Assembly: GCA_016213725.1 (NCBI GenBank)
Contig: JACQZS010000281.1
Span: 1 to 42,691 of the forward strand
Length of the DNA stretch: 42,691 nt
Source: Acidobacteriota bacterium
GTDB taxonomy: Bacteria > Acidobacteriota > Terriglobia > Bryobacterales > Bryobacteraceae
Direction of reading: 5' to 3'
The notes under the pieces were generated by a model. It searched no databases. It saw only the letters and a program-made list of their open reading frames with translations, and was not told where the DNA came from. Within the stretch, counting starts at the first letter, position 1. Every line of letters starts with the position of its first letter. The position numbers and the translations under genes were made by a program. Shown piece after piece: positions 17,041-25,288 of this stretch.

Positions 17041-17945
17041 CGCGGCCCATCCATAAATCAATCGCCTGCGGCCGGCGACAGAAGGGGCGGCGATCCGCAG
17101 TGGGGAAGACCGCATTCCTCCTGATGACGCTGGTCGCGGCAGAGGCGCCGGCGCAGCAGAAGCCGACGACGGGCTACGCGCCGGTGAACGGAATCAAGAT
17201 GTACTACGAAGTCCACGGCAGCGGTGCACCGGTGGTGCTGCTGCACGGCGCGTTCATGACGATCACCAACAACTGGACCGGGTGGATTGGCGAGCTTTCC
17301 AAAACACGGAAAGTCATTGCCGTGGAGATGCAAGGCCACGGCCGCACGGCGGACGGCCCACGCGAAATCTCCTCGGCAAACCTGGCCGACGACGTAGCCG
17401 CGCTGCTCAGTTATCTCAAGATCCCGCGAGCGGACGTGATCGGCTACAGCATGGGCGGAGCCGTGGCGATGCAGTGCGCGATCCGCCATCCGGACAAGGT
17501 GGGAAAGGCGGTGATCATTTCGTCCACGTTCCGCCGTAATGGGATGGTCGCGGAGGCGGTCGAGCATATCCCGAAACTCACGGCGGACGATTTCAAGGGC
17601 TCGCCCATCGAGGCCGAGTACAAGAAGCTGAGTCCGACCCCGGACGACTTTCCGAAGTTCGTCCAGCGCGTGCTAGCCACGGCCTCGACCGAGAACGAAT
17701 TCGAAGCCGAGATGCTGAAGGCCAACACGACGCCGATGTTCTTCATCCACGGCGACGCCGACGGCGTACGGCTGGAGCACGTCGCGGAGATGTTCCGCCT
17801 CAAGGGCGGCGAGGTCCACGGCGACATGAAGCCGCGCTCGGCATCGCGATTGGCCATCCTGCCCGACACCACTCACGTGACGCTGATGCAGCGGATGTCG
17901 ATCATCGTCCCGATGGTGAACGACTTTCTCGACGCGAAGCCGTAG
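17037..17945 (+). CDS. Exported alpha/beta-fold hydrolase
   Basis: The 302-residue protein starts at ATG 17037, overlapping the previous stop as ATGA and preceded by GGAGG. A positively charged start and hydrophobic stretch ([18 protein letters not shown]) indicate export or membrane tethering. The alpha/beta hydrolase core follows: oxyanion region VVLLHGAFM, nucleophile elbow GYSMGG with Ser138, acid region [10 protein letters not shown] (Asp240 or Asp242) and His280 in PDTTHVTL. The triad is complete. Substrate is unknown; an ester or lactone is plausible. Being co-expressed with ArsR and SRPBCC proteins suggests a response to a small hydrophobic compound. A start at 16920 would lie inside the SRPBCC gene and is rejected. 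Confidence 0.88.
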   Translation: MTRPIHKSIACGRRQKGRRSAVGKTAFLLMTLVAAEAPAQQKPTTGYAPVNGIKMYYEVHGSGAPVVLLHGAFMTITNNWTGWIGELSKTRKVIAVEMQGHGRTADGPREISSANLADDVAALLSYLKIPRADVIGYSMGGAVAMQCAIRHPDKVGKAVIISSTFRRNGMVAEAVEHIPKLTADDFKGSPIEAEYKKLSPTPDDFPKFVQRVLATASTENEFEAEMLKANTTPMFFIHGDADGVRLEHVAEMFRLKGGEVHGDMKPRSASRLAILPDTTHVTLMQRMSIIVPMVNDFLDAKP

Positions 17946-18093
17946 CCCTGCTACGGCTCGCGCCGTTTACCGAACGAGAAAGCCGTACCGCAGGCAAAGC
18001 GGCGGTCCGGCTGATGGAAGGTGGACCAACGGAAGTTCCCGCGGCCGGTTCGATCCGCTGAGCTGAAAGGCGTGATGAAAGACCGGCGGCGCG

Positions 18094-18990
18094 CTACCGT
18101 TGCGATGAGAGCGCGGGCGGCAGAGCCGCCTCGAGATGGATTGGTTCTCCGGTGATGGGGTGGTGGAAATTCAAGAATTGGGCGTGCAGGAGATATCCTC
18201 CATCGCCGGGGAGGCCGGGGAGGTCTTCCAGAGGCTGGCCGGTGGGGCCGTACAGAGGATCGCCGACCAGGGGGTGGCCGATGGAGGCCAGGTGGATTCT
18301 GATCTGATGAGGGCGGCCCGAGTTCAGGCTTACCTCGAAGATTGTGGCGCCGGTGGTGCGTGAGAGCACCTTTGCCAGCGACTTGGCCGGTTTGCCGCTG
18401 GGGCTGGCGGCCCACACGGCGCCGATGCGCGGGTGCGGCACGAGGCCGATGGGCGTGAGGATTTCGTAAGCGTCGTGCCGGGCCACGTTTTGGGCCAGCG
18501 CCCGGTAGATCTTCTGAATCCTGGGTGTGTTCCAGTTTGCGAATAGATTCGCGGCCACCTGCGGCGCCTTGGCGAAGAGGACGATGCCGGAGGTGGCCCG
18601 GCCCAAGCGGTGGACCGGGCTGGCGCTGGGGTGCCGCTGCTGGACCAGGCGCAGGAGGGTGTTTTCGAGGAAGCCGCCGCCGGGGAGGGTGGGCAGTCCG
18701 CTAGGCTTGCTGACGGCCAGCAGATGGGGGTCTTCGAACAGGAGGTCGAAGTGCCGCGGGGCGTCCGGCTCGATCCAGGGCGGGCGGTTCCAGACCAGGG
18801 TCTGGCCGGAGGCGAGCGATTCGCTGCCGGTGGCGATGACGCCGTTGAGGGTGACTTCGCCGTTGCTGAGGTTTTGCTGCCAGGCCTGCGGGGTGGAGTG
18901 GGGGTAGAGGCTGGCCAAGTGGGAGAGCAGGGTTTGCCCGTGGTGTTTGCTGCCGATGATCGAGGTGTAGGCGTAGCCCCGGTTGAGCAT
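18094..18990 (-). CDS. RluA-family pseudouridine synthase with Gly at the catalytic Asp position
   Basis: The 298-residue protein has an S4-like N-terminus (residues 15-65: HLASLYPHSTPQAWQQNLSN, GEVTLNGV) and an RluA-type catalytic domain. Family blocks are LLFEDPHLLAVSKPSGLPT, then PVHRLGRATSGIVLFAK, KIYRALAQN, LNSGRPHQIRIHLASIGHPL and VGDPLYGP. In characterised enzymes the motif reads HRLDxxTSG and the Asp is the catalytic nucleophile; here that residue is Gly130. All other motifs are preserved, so it may be a diverged subgroup with an altered site or an RNA-binding protein without isomerase activity. It begins 12 bp after the upstream unknown gene and is probably co-transcribed with it. 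Confidence 0.85.
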   Translation of the reverse strand: MLNRGYAYTSIIGSKHHGQTLLSHLASLYPHSTPQAWQQNLSNGEVTLNGVIATGSESLASGQTLVWNRPPWIEPDAPRHFDLLFEDPHLLAVSKPSGLPTLPGGGFLENTLLRLVQQRHPSASPVHRLGRATSGIVLFAKAPQVAANLFANWNTPRIQKIYRALAQNVARHDAYEILTPIGLVPHPRIGAVWAASPSGKPAKSLAKVLSRTTGATIFEVSLNSGRPHQIRIHLASIGHPLVGDPLYGPTGQPLEDLPGLPGDGGYLLHAQFLNFHHPITGEPIHLEAALPPALSSQR

Positions 18991-19002
18991 TCAGTTAATG
19001 AG

Positions 19003-20019
19003 TCAGTTGGTCGAGGTGCAGCGAGCGCGGATGTTGCCGAAGGGGCAGGAGGCTGCCGTGACTTCGGCGACGACGTTGTCACCAAGCAGCTTCAGGATTT
19101 GCTGGGAGAGGAGGTCTTCCTTGCCCTTGAGTGCGTCGGCGGTGGTTTGGCTGGTCGGAAAGACCATTTCGGCGGCGATATTGTCCTGGACGATGCGGGC
19201 GAGGTTCTCGGCGCCAACGCCGACGGGGTCGTCGATGGGGAGTTGGTCGGCGATGATGTCGAGGAGGTGGGTGTTTACGCGGTCGGGGTCGAGGAACCGC
19301 CTGAGGATGATGGTGCTCTGGTTGAGGACGCTAGTCGTCCACATGGAATAAACCAGGATGTAGACGTCGCGCCAGTTTTCACCGAGTCGATTCTTCCAGA
19401 GGGTCATGAGTTCAGTGACGGCTTCGATCTGGGCCTTGGCGGACCAGTACATATTGGTAGAAATGTCGTTGAAGATCTTGCCGGTGAAGTCCTCGAAGCC
19501 GTTCATCGTGAAGGCGCGGTCGCGGATTGCCGAATGGATGAACGCGGTAGCGGCGTCGCAGATATTCGCGGAGGACCTGTGGAGGTCATCGGGGAGGTTA
19601 GCGTCGTCGAGGGCGCGGCGGGTTGCTTCGATGCGGCTGCCCCAATCCTGTAAGGGCTGGAGCCATTCGTTGGAGGCGGGGCCGGTGAAAGCGACCATGT
19701 CGAGGTCATGGGGGTCCATGTCGCCGGCCTTGAGATGGTGGGCGGGCACGATGTTGGAGAGGTAGGGAGCGAGGACGGAAAAGGTACCCAGCGGGATATG
19801 GGCGATTGACTTGGCGAGTTGAAAGATCACGTCGACGGGTTGCCGCATTTCGACGACCTGGCCGTCCTGGATGAGCCAGTAGGTGCCGCCCTCGGGGCCG
19901 TTGGCCACTACGATGAGCGGGCCGACGCGAGATTCCACTTGATCCTTGAGCGCCTTGTAGCGGGATCGCATCTCGCTGTCGAGTTGAAGAATGGTTTGGC
20001 GGGCGCCGGCGGCGTTCAA
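19003..20019 (-). CDS. Unknown protein with a TTG start
   Basis: I do not recognise this 338-residue soluble protein. The start chosen is TTG 20019 (LNAAGARQTILQLDSE), because a perfect AGGAGG lies 8 nt upstream; an ATG at 20142 gives an N-terminal extension without support. The sequence is mixed alpha/beta without a signal peptide or membrane helix. Notable stretches are PLIVVANGPEGGTYWLIQDG, HIPLGTFSVLAPYLSNIVP, AFIHSAIRDRAFTMNGFEDF and NRLGENWRDVYILVYSMWTT. The C-terminus has one Cys pair separated by seven residues (ASCPFGNIRARC). It precedes the pseudouridine synthase by 12 bp. Nothing in the context decides its role. Confidence 0.7.
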   Translation of the reverse strand: MNAAGARQTILQLDSEMRSRYKALKDQVESRVGPLIVVANGPEGGTYWLIQDGQVVEMRQPVDVIFQLAKSIAHIPLGTFSVLAPYLSNIVPAHHLKAGDMDPHDLDMVAFTGPASNEWLQPLQDWGSRIEATRRALDDANLPDDLHRSSANICDAATAFIHSAIRDRAFTMNGFEDFTGKIFNDISTNMYWSAKAQIEAVTELMTLWKNRLGENWRDVYILVYSMWTTSVLNQSTIILRRFLDPDRVNTHLLDIIADQLPIDDPVGVGAENLARIVQDNIAAEMVFPTSQTTADALKGKEDLLSQQILKLLGDNVVAEVTAASCPFGNIRARCTSTN

Positions 20020-20027
20020 AGCTGTGG

Positions 20028-20033
20028 CCTCCT
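20028..20033 (-). promoter_or_regulatory. Shine-Dalgarno sequence that fixes a TTG start
   Basis: The plus strand CCTCCT reads AGGAGG on the coding strand and lies exactly 8 nt before TTG 20019. No comparable site precedes the alternative ATG codons in this frame. The rest of the 20020-20433 gap holds the promoter at 20307-20334 and no other gene that I can support. Confidence 0.75.
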
Positions 20034-20306
20034 GGTCTGATGCGGGTATTCGCGGGGGATTCGCACCCTCATCAGTGTGACACGCGGTTGATGCAAGAAA
20101 CCGTGGGCCGGCCGATGCCGGCTGGCAGTGACTGTACTCCATCCGATTACAACATAGTCCGGAAATTGCTCACCTGTGAGCCGGCCTACCGATCGATCAC
20201 CCAAATCGCATCCGGCGAACTTCCAGATCGAGTTTCAATCACATCAGAACGGCGAGAAGAGGAGGGGCCCGGCAAAGGTTCTCTTGGAAGCCCCTCAGAT
20301 TTTGTA

Positions 20307-20334
20307 TTGCAAAGTAAGACGAAGGCCGTATACT
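20307..20334 (+). promoter_or_regulatory. Promoter for the exported two-domain protein
   Basis: TTGCAA (20307-20312), a 16-bp spacer and TATACT (20329-20334) match sigma70-type hexamers and closely resemble the ArsR-operon promoter at 16153. Transcription starting near 20341 gives a leader of about 93 nt before ATG 20434; the leader is GC-rich and may fold, but I recognise no riboswitch. Confidence 0.65.
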
Positions 20335-20433
20335 GTGCTGGCCCGGGATGCCCAGAGGGGGCGTGCCGGGCTTCGCCCCGCAGGGAAGAAACTGGGATTC
20401 CGGCGGGGTACTCCGCTCGAAAGGGATGCACCA

Positions 20434-21069
20434 ATGCAAATCGGAAAACGACACGTGTTTGCAGCTCCTCTGCTGTGGGGAGCCGCCGTAATCGCCACTT
20501 CGAATGTCGCCGCGCAGACACCGAACCAGATGATCCGCATCGCCACTTCGAAGGTGAAGCTCGGCATGCTGAGCGACTACCAGGAAGGCCAGAAGCTGTT
20601 GAACGCGGCCTACAAGAAGGCAGGTTCGCCGTGGCGGGAGGTATGGAGCAGCAGCCTGTTTGGGGAGGCGGGCGTGTACGTCTCCGTCTCTCCCGTGAGC
20701 AGCATGGCGCAGTTCGACTCTCCCAGCCCGATGTCCCAGATGAGCCTGGAGGACCGGCTGAAGTACCAGAATCTCTCGCGGAACTGCATCGAGAGCACGC
20801 GCTACGTGCTCGGGCAGACGGTGGACGCGCTGAGCATCCGGAGCCAGCGGACGACGCCGCCGAAGTATGCACGGGTGCTGAACGTGCAGACGAAGCCGGG
20901 CAAGCAGGTGGAGTTCGAGAGTTTCGTAAAGACGATCGTGTTGCCCGCGATGAAGAACGCCGGCGTGAAGGACTACTGGGTAATCCGGACGCTGATGGGT
21001 GGCGGAGTGGGCTCCTACACGGAGCTGACGATCTTCGACAAGTGGGACGAGATCGATGCGATTCTATAG
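20434..21069 (+). CDS. Exported protein with two dimeric alpha-beta-barrel-like domains; C-terminus cut by stops
   Basis: Translation from ATG 20434 (AAGGGA upstream) gives 211 residues with a signal peptide (MQIGKRHVFAAPLLWGAAVI ... VAAQ). Two similar units follow: MIRIATSKVKLGMLSDYQEG... with REVWSSSLFGEAGVYVSVSP, and YARVLNVQTKPGKQVEFESF... with DYWVIRTLMGGGVGSYTELT. These look like ferredoxin-like alpha-beta-barrel modules of the ABM/NIPSNAP type; no catalytic function is evident. The frame meets TAG at 21067-21069 and TAA at 21079-21081, yet the same frame continues with coding-like sequence (YGSQFSAYLTKVAETVDHAD) to a TAG at 21187-21189. The C-terminal helix has probably been lost by mutation, or there is a local sequence error. 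A bidirectional terminator hairpin follows. Confidence 0.7.
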   Translation: MQIGKRHVFAAPLLWGAAVIATSNVAAQTPNQMIRIATSKVKLGMLSDYQEGQKLLNAAYKKAGSPWREVWSSSLFGEAGVYVSVSPVSSMAQFDSPSPMSQMSLEDRLKYQNLSRNCIESTRYVLGQTVDALSIRSQRTTPPKYARVLNVQTKPGKQVEFESFVKTIVLPAMKNAGVKDYWVIRTLMGGGVGSYTELTIFDKWDEIDAIL

Positions 21070-21204
21070 CCGGAGAAGTAATACGGCTCGCAGTTTTCGG
21101 CCTACCTGACGAAGGTGGCGGAGACGGTGGACCACGCCGATTCGATGGTGGCCCAGACTCAGCCGGATCTGAGTTACAGGAACCAGTAGCCGAAGGGGAA
21201 CGCG

Positions 21205-21234
21205 GCGCGGCCCTGGTGCGAACCGGGGCCGCGC
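21205..21234. terminator. GC-rich hairpin between convergent genes
   Basis: Arms GCGCGGCCC (21205-21213) and GGGCCGCGC (21226-21234) are perfect 9-bp complements with a 12-nt loop. It lies just after the exported-protein gene and before the stop of the oppositely oriented beta-helix gene. There is no T-run on either side, so termination strength is uncertain. Confidence 0.5.
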
Positions 21235-21248
21235 GGGGGGGGCTGGAG

Positions 21249-21323
21249 AAGCCCCTTGCTTCGCGCGGGGACTGGGCGCGGGGACTGGGCGGGGGGACGG
21301 GCGCGGGGGGACGGGCGCGGGGG
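21249..21323. repeat. Short palindromic repeat with G-rich tandem expansion
   Basis: The sequence begins with AAGCCCCTTGCTTCGCGCGG, a hairpin-forming unit. It continues into about five degenerate 12-14-bp copies of CGCGGGGACTGGG (about 21263-21323), ending at the stop of the GH28-like gene. The G-runs could form quadruplexes on the plus strand. A single related copy lies on the other side of that gene at 22802-22830. Confidence 0.7.
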
Positions 21324-22766
21324 TCAGGCGCCGGCGTCGATGGCGGTGCAGTTGGATTCGATGCGGATGGGCTGAGTGGTGACGGATCTGAAGCTGGTGT
21401 GGTGGACGTCGTCGAGGAAGAAGAGGGGGCGGGCGTCGGGCTGGCGGAGGGCGATGCGGACGTTGGAGAAGTGGATGTCTTTGGCGTGGCGGAGATAGAA
21501 GGCGGTGGCGGGGAGGGTGCCGAACATGCGGTTTTCCGGGTATTTGTTGGAGTTTTCGGGGATGGAGCGCTGAGTGTCGGCGGCGGTGCCGGGCGGGAAG
21601 CCGCCGAGGATTTCGATGTCGATGTCATCGAGGTAGACGCGTTCGACATAGTGGCCGGGGCAGCCGGTGATGCTGGAGGCGAAGGGGAGGTAGTTGTGGA
21701 TGGCGCGTTCGGCCGGGGTGCGTTTTTCGGCGTCGTTGACGCGGGCTTTGACACCGGAGATGCGGATGTCCTGCATGGCGCCGGTGGGCGGGATGGTGTC
21801 GCCGGTAGCGGAGGTGATGGGGCGGTTGCGGTCGCCGAGCTTGAGGAAGATGGGGGTTTCGACGATGTCGAGGGTGAGGTTGCGGACGGTGACGTGGCGC
21901 ATGACGCCGCCGTCGGTGAGTTCGAGGGCGAGGCCGGCGATGCCGGTCTGGTAGACGTGATTGTTTTCGATGAGGATGTTCTGGAAGCCGCCGGAGGAGT
22001 CTGTGCCGGCCTTGATGCCGTTGCAGAGGCTGCGGACGCGGTTGTTGCGGATGACGACGTTGCGGCAGCCGGCGGCGGTGTAGCCCTTGAGGCAGATGCC
22101 GTCGTCGAGGGCGTCGATGTCGCAGTTCTCGACGAGGGCGTTGTCGCAGTCGACGATATTGCAGCCGTCGTTGTTGCGGAAGGTGGAGTCGCGGACGGTG
22201 ATGCCGTCGACGTGGACGTTGCGGCAGCGGGTGTAGGTTTCGGTCCAGAAGCCGGAGGAGGTGAAGGTGACGCCGCGGACGGTGACGTTGGTGCACTCGT
22301 CGAACCAGAGGAGGCAGGGGCGGTGTTTTTCGGCGCGCTCCCTGGTGATGAAGTCGTTTTCGGATTGGCTGTTGCCGTTGAGGGTGCCGGGGCCGGTGAC
22401 GGAGACGGCGTCGGCGCCCTGGGCGAAGAGGAGGCTGGTGAGGAGGTAGTGGTCGTAACGGGCCTTGGTGGCCGGCGCGTGCGGGGCGTAGTCGGCGAAG
22501 CGCGGGCTGCCGAGGAGGACGGCGCCGGCGGCGAGGTGGAGTTCGATGCGGCTGCGGAGGGTGAGGCCGCCGGAGAGGAAGACGCCGGCAGGGATGAGGA
22601 CGCGGCCGCCGCCGGCGGCGGAGCAGGCGTCGATGGCGCGCTGGATGGGTTCGGTGGCGAGGGGGCCGGGGGCGGCTCCGAAGTCGCGGATGTCGAAGGT
22701 GCGGGGGGGCGCCTGGGCCGCGAGGAGGGGAGCGAGGAGGAAGTGGCGGCGGGGGAGAGCGGGCAT
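21324..22766 (-). CDS. GH28-like right-handed beta-helix protein
   Basis: The 480-residue form starts at ATG 22766 (MPALPRRHFLLAPLLAAQ), whose Arg pair and hydrophobic stretch form an export signal; ATG 22781 would add five residues. The pectate-lyase-3/GH28 opening follows: FDIRDFGAAPGPLATEPIQR, then GGGRVLIPAGVFLSGGLTLR. A long beta-helix carries NNDGCNIVDC and ALDDGICLK, which match the N-x-D and D-D catalytic motifs of polygalacturonases. The family GHG and RIK motifs are not found where expected (SLCNGIKAGTDSSGG and AGLALELTDGG stand there). The substrate may therefore differ from polygalacturonan, or activity may be altered. It is flanked by related short palindromic repeats. Confidence 0.8.
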   Translation of the reverse strand: MPALPRRHFLLAPLLAAQAPPRTFDIRDFGAAPGPLATEPIQRAIDACSAAGGGRVLIPAGVFLSGGLTLRSRIELHLAAGAVLLGSPRFADYAPHAPATKARYDHYLLTSLLFAQGADAVSVTGPGTLNGNSQSENDFITRERAEKHRPCLLWFDECTNVTVRGVTFTSSGFWTETYTRCRNVHVDGITVRDSTFRNNDGCNIVDCDNALVENCDIDALDDGICLKGYTAAGCRNVVIRNNRVRSLCNGIKAGTDSSGGFQNILIENNHVYQTGIAGLALELTDGGVMRHVTVRNLTLDIVETPIFLKLGDRNRPITSATGDTIPPTGAMQDIRISGVKARVNDAEKRTPAERAIHNYLPFASSITGCPGHYVERVYLDDIDIEILGGFPPGTAADTQRSIPENSNKYPENRMFGTLPATAFYLRHAKDIHFSNVRIALRQPDARPLFFLDDVHHTSFRSVTTQPIRIESNCTAIDAGA

Positions 22767-22801
22767 GGCTGGAAACAGCATCGCACGATTGGGGGTAGAG
22801 C

Positions 22802-22830
22802 AAGCCCCTCGCTGCGCTCAGGGACTGGGG
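22802..22830. repeat. Second copy of the short palindromic repeat
   Basis: AAGCCCCTCGCTGCGCTCAG followed by GGACTGGGG matches the copy at 21249-21275 in the same orientation. The pair brackets the GH28-like gene. Many bacterial genomes carry such REP-like units; copy number elsewhere in this genome cannot be seen. Confidence 0.65.
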
Positions 22831-22869
22831 TGAATTGACCAGGTGCGCGGGCGTTGACAGAATGTGCAG

Positions 22870-25284
22870 ATGAAACGTCACGGGATCTGGCAGGCTGGCG
22901 GATGGATGGCCGCAGCGGGCGCGGTGATCTGGGTGGGCGCCGGGTTACTGGGGGCGCAGAGCGGGGAGACGGCGGGGAGCTACACGAACAAGCTGGGGAT
23001 GAAGATGATCCGGATTCCGGCCGGGCAGTTCCGGATGGGGAACGACCGGAAGACGGACCCGGCGGTGCTGAAGCAGCGGGCACTGTTTCCCAACGGGGAC
23101 TTTGACGAGCGGCCGGTGCACGAGGTGCGGATCAGCTACGACTTCCATATCTCGGAGACAGAGGTGACGGCGGCGCAGTTTTCGAGGTTCCGGATCGAGT
23201 ACGAAGACGCGGGCCGTTTCGCTCCGTATGTGTCCGGAGTGAGCTGGCACGATGCGGTGGCGTTTTGCGAGTGGCTGAGCAAACGGGAGCAGCGCCACTA
23301 CCGGCTGCCGACGGAGGCGGAGTGGGAGTATGCGGCGCGGGCGGGGACGGAGACGCATTTCGCTTCCGGCGACACGCCGCCGGCGGCGGGCGAGGCAAAT
23401 GCCTGGGGCGTGCGGAACATGCACAGCGAGACGTTGGAGTGGGTGCTGGATTGGTATGGGCCTTACCCGCTGGCAGGGCAGACGGATCCGGTGGGACCGG
23501 CGGCGGGGCTGGCGCGAGTGGTGCGGGGCGGGGGGATCGCGGGCCCGCGAGGACGGGACGCGGATGGATTTGGGCCGTATTACAGGCGGTCGGCCAACCG
23601 GGCGAGCGTGGCACCGGGGTTTACGGGGTTGCACGCGATCGGGTTTCGAGTGGTGGAGGCGGAGTTGCCGAAGACGCCGCCGCTGGCGGTGGCGAAGGCG
23701 TTTCCGCTGGAGTTTGTGAAGCGGCGCGGGGCGGAGGCGGAGGCGGCTCCGGAGAAGAGCAAGCCATGGTTCCGGCAGCGGGCACTGCTGCCGGTTCCGC
23801 CGGAGGATGTGAACGCGGATGCGATTGAGGGCGCGGGTCTGGAGGCGGGCGTGATGGGGCACAACCATGCGGCGGGGCTGGCGGTGGCGGCGAATGGGGA
23901 CGTGCTTTGGATCGGGTTCTCGGCTTCGACGAGCACGACGGAATACCTGGTGAATACGACGTTCTTGGTGAGCCGGCTGCGAGCGGGGAGCGACGAGTGG
24001 GACGCGCCGGCGATGTTTTACGATTTCGCGGACGTCAACGACCAGACGGCGCTGCTGTGGAACGACGGCGGCACGCTGAGGCTGTTCACGGGCGGGGTGG
24101 GGCTGGCGGGAGTGCCGTTCCGGATGCAGAGGTCGGGGGATGACGGCGCGACGTGGCCGGGGGTGGAGCTGCCGCTGATGCGGGGTCCGGTGGGCGGGTT
24201 TTCGCCGCAGCCGATTACGAGCGCATTCCGGACGGCGGATGGGGCGATGTATGTGGGATCGGATGGAGCGAGCGATGCGGGGGGCGGGGAGTCGTTGCTT
24301 TGGGAGAGCCGGGACGAAGGGGTGACGTGGCGCGACACGGGGGGGAGGACGGCGGGGCGGCACACGGCGTTTGTGCTGCTGAAAGACGGGCGGATATTGG
24401 GACTGGGCGGGAAGAACACGAACATCGACGGCTATATGCCGCAGGCGATCTCGAGCGACCGGGGGCGAACGTGGACGGTGAGCAAGAGCGTGTTTCCGGC
24501 GCTGAGCAGCAACCAGCGGCCGACGGTGGTACGGCTGGCGAGCGGGCGGATCTTCTTCGCGTCCGACTACCAGGACCGCGGCGGCAGGCAGCCGGCGGGA
24601 GTGACGGAGCGGGGCTCGTTTGTGGCGCTGTCGGAGGACGAGGGGCGAACGTGGAAGATGAAGAAGCTGCCGAACGCGCTGCCGCACGAGGCCTGGGTGA
24701 TGGGGCGGCGGGCGGGGTGGAACGAATCCGCGCACGGGACGGCGACGATTGGGTATGCGGTGGCTGCGCAGGGGCCGAATGGGGTGATTCACCTGGTGAG
24801 CAGCATGAATCATCCGTCGCAGCACTTCGAAATGAACGAGGCCTGGATTCTTTCAGCGGGAGACGAGGGCCGCGCGGAGAGCCGCGGCGCCGGGCGCCGG
24901 GCCGCGGGAGAGATGAGATATCCCGGTGGAAAGCTGCGGGCGCGGTGGTCGGGGGTGGTTTCCTCGGCGCGGGGGTATTTGCTGGACGGGGAGGAGAACT
25001 GGCTGTTCGAAGATGGACGGCGGCAGTATTCCGTGGAGTGGAAGGAGGGCAGGAAGGTGGGCGTGGAGACGCTTTGGTCCGACGACGGGGCGAAGGTGTG
25101 GGAGTGGGTGCGGCGGAAGGGCGGGCCGGATGTGTGGGTGCAGTATTGGCCGAACGGGCGGAAGAGGCACGAGTCGTCGTGGGTGGATGGACGGTGTGTG
25201 GGGACGGCTGCGGCGTGGAGGGAGGATGGGAGCCTGCGGGCGAGGTTCGAGTTTGTGGATGGCCTGTTAGTGCGGACGTGGTAG
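22870..25284 (+). CDS. Exported FGE/SUMF1-like + sialidase-like + MORN-like fusion protein
   Basis: The 804-residue protein starts at ATG 22870 (a GTG lies 6 bp upstream). After a signal peptide (1-30) it has three parts. Residues 40-262 form a formylglycine-generating-enzyme-like domain: KLGMKMIRIPAGQFRMGN, VSWHDAVAFCEWLS, YRLPTEAEWEYAARAGTETH and RVVRGGG. Residues 325-662 form a sialidase-like propeller with four Asp boxes: SGDDGATW (422), SRDEGVTW (480), SSDRGRTW (528) and SEDEGRTW (588). Residues 683-804 form MORN_2-like repeats (YPGGKLRARW, SDDGAKVWEW, YWPNGRKRHES, REDGSLRARF). The substrate-oxidising Cys pair of true FGE is absent (GGGIAGPRG and YYRRS replace the usual GGSW and CR), so sulfatase activation is unlikely. 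The role is probably binding or hydrolysis of glycans outside the cytoplasm. Confidence 0.82.
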   Translation: MKRHGIWQAGGWMAAAGAVIWVGAGLLGAQSGETAGSYTNKLGMKMIRIPAGQFRMGNDRKTDPAVLKQRALFPNGDFDERPVHEVRISYDFHISETEVTAAQFSRFRIEYEDAGRFAPYVSGVSWHDAVAFCEWLSKREQRHYRLPTEAEWEYAARAGTETHFASGDTPPAAGEANAWGVRNMHSETLEWVLDWYGPYPLAGQTDPVGPAAGLARVVRGGGIAGPRGRDADGFGPYYRRSANRASVAPGFTGLHAIGFRVVEAELPKTPPLAVAKAFPLEFVKRRGAEAEAAPEKSKPWFRQRALLPVPPEDVNADAIEGAGLEAGVMGHNHAAGLAVAANGDVLWIGFSASTSTTEYLVNTTFLVSRLRAGSDEWDAPAMFYDFADVNDQTALLWNDGGTLRLFTGGVGLAGVPFRMQRSGDDGATWPGVELPLMRGPVGGFSPQPITSAFRTADGAMYVGSDGASDAGGGESLLWESRDEGVTWRDTGGRTAGRHTAFVLLKDGRILGLGGKNTNIDGYMPQAISSDRGRTWTVSKSVFPALSSNQRPTVVRLASGRIFFASDYQDRGGRQPAGVTERGSFVALSEDEGRTWKMKKLPNALPHEAWVMGRRAGWNESAHGTATIGYAVAAQGPNGVIHLVSSMNHPSQHFEMNEAWILSAGDEGRAESRGAGRRAAGEMRYPGGKLRARWSGVVSSARGYLLDGEENWLFEDGRRQYSVEWKEGRKVGVETLWSDDGAKVWEWVRRKGGPDVWVQYWPNGRKRHESSWVDGRCVGTAAAWREDGSLRARFEFVDGLLVRTW

Positions 25285-25288
25285 AGCG

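Noticed and set aside
20040-22838. A 930-codon plus-strand open frame over the exported-protein gene and the GH28-like gene
   Set aside because: The translation is low-complexity (Gly, Val, Asp, Ala runs) and opposes or overlaps two better-supported genes.
22870-25284. A genuine sulfatase-activating FGE
   Set aside because: The catalytic Cys pair is missing and the domain is fused to an exported propeller.
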